NCBI GenBank assembly: GCA_947475995.1
Contig: CANJNI010000025.1
Location: 1-64,000, forward strand
Source of the DNA: Beijerinckiaceae bacterium
Lineage (GTDB): Bacteria; Pseudomonadota; Alphaproteobacteria; Rhizobiales; Beijerinckiaceae
Direction of reading: 5' to 3'
DNA length: 64,000 nt
In this document: piece by piece, positions 60,688-64,000 of the stretch
How the letters are laid out: the number at the start of each line of letters is the position of its first letter
Position numbering within the stretch: position 1 is the stretch's first letter
Made by a program: the position numbers and the translations under genes
Notes under the pieces: generated by a model
What the model saw: only the letters and a program-made list of their open reading frames with translations
The model's database searches: none
Told to the model about the DNA's origin: nothing

Positions 60688-61947
60688 CTACCTTTCGACT
60701 TCCAGCGCCGCCGCAATGTCGCGGCGACGCGGCAACATCACCAGCCAGACGACGAACATCAGGGCAGCCGAAAAGGCGAATGTCCAGCGCAGGCTCACAT
60801 AGCCTGACACGAAGCCCACGACCAGCGTGCCGACAGCAGGCGTGCCGCGAAAGATGAGCTGATAGAGCGAGACCACGCGCCCGCGCATGGAATCATGAAC
60901 CGCCGTCTGCACCAGGGCCGAAATGCTCGTCGACATGGTGTTGAGCGTGAATCCGATGAGCCCCGAGAACAGAACGCCGAACCAAAGGATGTCGGAGACC
61001 ACGAAGCCCAGAATCGACAGGGCCAGTCCGATGGTGCCCAGAATGGCGTGGCGCGTAAGGCCCGTGATGCGGCCGCGAAAAGCCACGAAGCCGGCGCTCA
61101 ACATGGCCCCGACTCCCATCGCAGAACTCAGATAGGCGAGTCCCACCGCGTCGGAGCGAAAGATATCGCCCGCAAATCCCGGCAACATGTCCTGCACGGG
61201 CCGCACGAACACCGAAGCCGTCGCCAGCAGCAGAAATGCGGGCCAGATGCCCTTGTGGCTGCGCACATAGGTGAAGCTCTCGCCGATATCCTGCCAGATG
61301 TTCCGGTTGGTCCGGGGCGCACGTGGCGGCATCGTCACGTCGATCAGAAACACCGAAGCCAGAAAGGAGAAGCTGCCCACCGCATAGGTGATGAACGTGC
61401 CCTCGACCCCGTAGATCGGAATCATCAGCGATGCGAAAGCCGGGCCGATGAAGCGCGTCGCCTGAAACAGCGCCGAGTCCAGCGCAATCGCTGTCGAGAG
61501 TTCGCTGCGCGGGACTGTGTTCGGCAGGACCGACTGGCGGGAGGCGCCGAAGAAGGGCGCGAGGAGCCCGGTCGCAAGGCTCGCCAGAAACAGCACCCAG
61601 ATATTGACCAGACCCAGATAGGCGAGAATCGCCAGCCCCACAGCCTGCACGACCATCAGCGCCTGCGTGATGCGCAGCATCCGCACCTGATTAACCCGGT
61701 CGGATAGTGCTCCGCCCAGAGGGCCCAGCACCAGCATGGGCGCAAGATCGGCGGCGGCCACGATGCCGAGCCATGCGGAGGAATGCGTCAACTCCCATGT
61801 CATCCAGCCGACGCCGACGCGCTGCATCCATTGCGTCACCGTCATCGGCACGGATCCGCCCATGTAGATCGCAAAATTGCGATGTCCCCAGATGCGAACA
61901 ATTGGCTTTCGCTCTGGCGTGGGCTGATGGTGCGCCGGCCCTGCCAT
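60688..61947 (-). CDS. MFS exporter (EntS/MFS_3-like)
   Basis: A 419-residue transporter with about 11-12 helices. WELTHSSAWLGIVAAADLAPMLVLGPLGGALSDRVN contains the MFS motif A (LGPLGGALSDR), and the family-typical RQSVLPNTVPRSELSTAIAL follows. Such proteins export siderophores, macrolides or small metabolites. The start is uncertain: ATG 61947 (MAGPAHH) was chosen because upstream residues lack conservation. The gene is convergent with the RND pump. Confidence 0.85.
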   Translation of the reverse strand: MAGPAHHQPTPERKPIVRIWGHRNFAIYMGGSVPMTVTQWMQRVGVGWMTWELTHSSAWLGIVAAADLAPMLVLGPLGGALSDRVNQVRMLRITQALMVVQAVGLAILAYLGLVNIWVLFLASLATGLLAPFFGASRQSVLPNTVPRSELSTAIALDSALFQATRFIGPAFASLMIPIYGVEGTFITYAVGSFSFLASVFLIDVTMPPRAPRTNRNIWQDIGESFTYVRSHKGIWPAFLLLATASVFVRPVQDMLPGFAGDIFRSDAVGLAYLSSAMGVGAMLSAGFVAFRGRITGLTRHAILGTIGLALSILGFVVSDILWFGVLFSGLIGFTLNTMSTSISALVQTAVHDSMRGRVVSLYQLIFRGTPAVGTLVVGFVSGYVSLRWTFAFSAALMFVVWLVMLPRRRDIAAALEVER

Positions 61948-62076
61948 GCTTGGTGGAAATCCCTTCGCGTTGGTCGCTCGCTTCACCCGCGTGCGCCCTC
62001 CCGTATGATGCTTGGAGGCGTCCGCGTCCAGACCGCAGACCGTGACGAGGCCGCGCCTGCAGGCTAGGCTGCGGGC

Positions 62077-62778
62077 ATGCAGGACCAGATTCCGGAAGAT
62101 TCTCGCACCCTTGTCGACGCCACGCCTGCGCGGCGGCCGGAGCGCGTCGCTCTGGACGGGCGCTTCGTGTCGCTCGTCCCCCTTGGTCCCGAACATGCCG
62201 CCGCGCTTTACGAAGGCTCGCACGGACCTGGTGCCGGGTCGCTATGGGCCTGGATGGGCGATGGACCCTACGGGTCCGCTAACGCCTTTGCAGAGGGGAT
62301 TGCCGCCAAGGCGGCGTCAGCCGATCCCTTCTGGGCGGTCCTCGATGCAGCCTCGCGCCGCCCGCTTGGCTATCTTTCCCTGATGCGAATCGAACCCGCG
62401 CACCGGGTCATCGAAGTCGGCAACATTCTCTATACGCCGGCTCTCCAGCGTACGCCCGGCGCAACTGAAGCGGTTTTCCTCATCGCGTCCCATGTGTTCG
62501 AACGGCTCGGCTACCGTCGCCTCGAATGGAAGTGCAACGCCCTCAACGCCCCCTCGCGCCGGGCGGCCCTGCGCTTCGGCTTCGCCTTCGAAGGAATCTT
62601 CCGGCAGCACATGATCATCAAGGGCCGCAACCGCGATACGGCCTGGTACGCGATGATGGACCATGACTGGACGGCGCGGCGGGCCGCCTTCCGGCAATGG
62701 CTGGCGGAGGACAATTTCGGCCCCGGCGGGGTCCAGAAGGTTTCGCTCGCCGATCTCAACGGCGTTGCGGCGGGATAA
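62077..62778 (+). CDS. GNAT N-acetyltransferase, RimJ/RimL type
   Basis: A 233-residue acetyltransferase. GRFVSLVPLGPEHAAALYEG opens the domain, and EVGNILYTPALQRTPGATEA is the strand and pocket signature of RimJ/RimL-like enzymes. RRLEWKCNALNAPSRRAALRFGF carries the acetyl-CoA and substrate elements. These modify N-termini or small molecules; the target is unknown. Confidence 0.87.
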   Translation: MQDQIPEDSRTLVDATPARRPERVALDGRFVSLVPLGPEHAAALYEGSHGPGAGSLWAWMGDGPYGSANAFAEGIAAKAASADPFWAVLDAASRRPLGYLSLMRIEPAHRVIEVGNILYTPALQRTPGATEAVFLIASHVFERLGYRRLEWKCNALNAPSRRAALRFGFAFEGIFRQHMIIKGRNRDTAWYAMMDHDWTARRAAFRQWLAEDNFGPGGVQKVSLADLNGVAAG

Positions 62779-62884
62779 ATCGGCTGTCCACCCATTCAGG
62801 GGTTGATCGCCCCGCCGAAATGCGGCATAGGAGCGCCACTCCGGCGGGCTTGCCCGTCTTGAACCTATTTTGACGGGTAAACCG

Positions 62885-63010
62885 ATGAAAGTCCGCAACT
62901 CTCTCAAGTCCCTGCTCGGTCGTCACCGCGACAACCAGCTCGTGCGCCGCAAGGGCCGCGTCTACATCATCAACAAGACCCAGAAGCGCTTCAAGGCGCG
63001 TCAGGGCTGA
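62885..63010 (+). CDS. rpmJ: Ribosomal protein L36, zinc-free form
   Basis: A 41-residue open frame, [18 protein letters not shown] then [23 protein letters not shown], is bacterial L36 of the YkgO-like type, which lacks the zinc-binding cysteines. It lies at the large-subunit peptidyl-transferase side. Alphaproteobacteria often carry only this form. A good terminator follows at 63040. Confidence 0.96.
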   Translation: MKVRNSLKSLLGRHRDNQLVRRKGRVYIINKTQKRFKARQG

Positions 63011-63039
63011 TCAGCCTTTTGATCTGTTGAATTTTCGAG

Positions 63040-63063
63040 GCCCCGGTCGCCACCGGGGCTTTT
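63040..63063 (+). terminator. Intrinsic terminator after rpmJ
   Basis: GCCCCGGT-CGCC-ACCGGGGC (63040-63059) followed by TTTT and then CGTTTT is a standard terminator 30 bases past the L36 stop. Confidence 0.92.
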
Positions 63064-63135
63064 CGTTTTGGCTATGCACGATTTCTTGAAGCCGGAGACT
63101 TTGACGCCGCGCGGGTCCCGACATAGACTTGTCTC

Positions 63136-63963
63136 ATGCGGCGCTTTTCGACCCTCCCCCGTTGTTTCGCCCTGATGGCCGGCCTTGCGCTGGCGGGTCC
63201 CCTGACGGCTTTCGCCGCCGAAGGGGACGCACCGGCCATTCCGCGCCCGAGCGCTCCGCCGAACCAGCTTCAGATTCCTGGCCTGCCGCCGATTGATCTC
63301 CCTCCTGGATCGCGCGCTTTCGGTCCCGATGGCGCACAGGGCGTTGCGCCCGTACCGCCCCGCCGCGAAGCCGAAACGCCGCCGCCCGCCAACCGGCGCG
63401 GCGCGACCGCGCAGGCTCCCGCCGATCCGAAGAAGAACGATCCGCCGAAAAAGCGGTCCGACCTGAACAATTCCGACACTCGCAACGGTTTCCTCGCCGA
63501 ACTCTTCAACCGACTGGAAAAATCGCAGGATGTGGTCGAAGCGCGCGGCATAGCCGGCGCCATCGAGCGCGTGTGGCTCCGCTCGGGGTCCGACACGTCC
63601 GACATGCTGATGGGCCGCGCGGTCGGCGCCTTCCAGACAAAGGATTATTCTCTCGCCATCGAGTTGCTCGACAAGATCGTGGTTCTCGATCCGGACTGGG
63701 CAGAAGCCTGGAACAAGCGCGCCACCGCGAAATATTTCAGCGAGGATTATCAGGGCGCGATGGCCGATATCGGCGAGGTGCTGAAACGCGAGCCGCGCCA
63801 TTTCAGCGCGCTCAGCGGGATGGGCTTCATCCTGCAACGCACCGGCTTCGAGCGCCGTGCGCTCGAAGTGTTCCGCAAGACGCTTGAGATTTATCCCAGG
63901 CTCGAAGACGTGCGGAAGCAGGTCGATCTGCTCACCATCGAGGTCGAGGGCCGGGCGATCTGA
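63136..63963 (+). CDS. Secreted tetratricopeptide-repeat protein
   Basis: A 275-residue protein with a signal peptide (MAGLALAGPLTAFAA). Residues about 25-110 are Pro-rich and disordered (PPNQLQIPGLPPIDLPPGSR and a charged linker). About four helical repeats follow, with TPR spacing at YSLAIELLDKIVVLDPDWAE, YQGAMADIGEVLKREPRHF and RALEVFRKTLEIYPRLEDV. Such periplasmic TPR proteins serve as adaptors; no partner is near. ATG at 63136 has only weak upstream support. Confidence 0.85.
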   Translation: MRRFSTLPRCFALMAGLALAGPLTAFAAEGDAPAIPRPSAPPNQLQIPGLPPIDLPPGSRAFGPDGAQGVAPVPPRREAETPPPANRRGATAQAPADPKKNDPPKKRSDLNNSDTRNGFLAELFNRLEKSQDVVEARGIAGAIERVWLRSGSDTSDMLMGRAVGAFQTKDYSLAIELLDKIVVLDPDWAEAWNKRATAKYFSEDYQGAMADIGEVLKREPRHFSALSGMGFILQRTGFERRALEVFRKTLEIYPRLEDVRKQVDLLTIEVEGRAI

Positions 63964-64000
63964 CCGCGCATCCGTGGCCGCAGCGCGAACGTAAAGTCCT

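Overview
The window reads as a high-GC chromosomal segment of an alphaproteobacterium of the order Hyphomicrobiales (Rhizobiales). Supporting signs are a CpdR-type cell-cycle response regulator, a Usg protein, a PilZ protein with a coiled-coil tail, a zinc-free L36, an MmgR/alpha-r8-like small RNA between an N-formylglutamate amidohydrolase and a HisN-like phosphatase, and GC-rich palindromic repeats of the rhizobial kind. I cannot place it to family with confidence (Nitrobacteraceae, Xanthobacteraceae and Beijerinckiaceae are all possible). I see no prophage, transposase, CRISPR array or rRNA; there is one tRNA (Val-GAC).

Layout. 1-2.8 kb: the 5' part of a PLP decarboxylase cut by the left edge, a repeat-rich gap, msrQ and a Sua5-type tsaC. 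2.9-6.3 kb: a tight fatty-acyl oxidation operon (acyl-CoA dehydrogenase, enoyl-CoA hydratase, SDR). 6.3-13.6 kb: gdx (sugE) behind a two-hairpin guanidine-II riboswitch, yedK, an ETF-beta-type lysine methyltransferase with hyi, PilZ, SemiSWEET, DUF486, and a DUF1800/DUF1501 pair. 13.8-22.2 kb: two membrane proteins of unknown role, a glyS enlarged by three in-frame insertions (two palindromic elements and one AT-rich block), pirin, xseB and a DUF2339 gene broken by a frameshift. 22.3-26.4 kb: ald and a three-gene acyltransferase / DUF6875 / GNAT operon. 26.5-32.9 kb: an operon coding for an EtfD-like membrane Fe-S protein, a TcuA-like flavoprotein, EtfB, EtfA and a TTT-type binding protein. 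33-38.9 kb: tRNA-Val, cpdR, N-formylglutamate amidohydrolase, the small RNA, hisN, a CPA2 antiporter with a probable CTG start, and a lysophospholipase-like hydrolase. 38.9-47.6 kb: an orphan molybdenum hydroxylase large subunit, a HisKA_2 kinase, hsp20 behind a possible RNA thermometer, threonine aldolase, a TSUP exporter and an FAH-family hydrolase. 47.7-51.8 kb: a nickel ECF transporter operon preceded by a perfect NikR operator. 51.8-64 kb: a decayed small secreted gene, usg, an oligopeptide-type binding protein, a beta-propeller protein, a TetR-MFP-RND efflux operon, an MFS exporter, a GNAT, rpmJ and a TPR protein.

How the parts fit. Two themes stand out. The first is electron transfer from flavoprotein dehydrogenases. 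The 26.5-32.9 kb operon couples a TcuA-like dehydrogenase to a dedicated EtfBA and a membrane EtfD, in place of the usual TcuB. An ETF-type methyltransferase sits elsewhere in the window, yet this EtfB has lost the lysines that such enzymes modify. The second is nickel uptake: the NikR box, a leading FmdE-like secreted protein, and NikK, NikM and NikL, each predicted to expose a histidine at or next to the mature N-terminus.

All calls were made by reading the sequence. Family names rest on remembered motifs, not on database searches.
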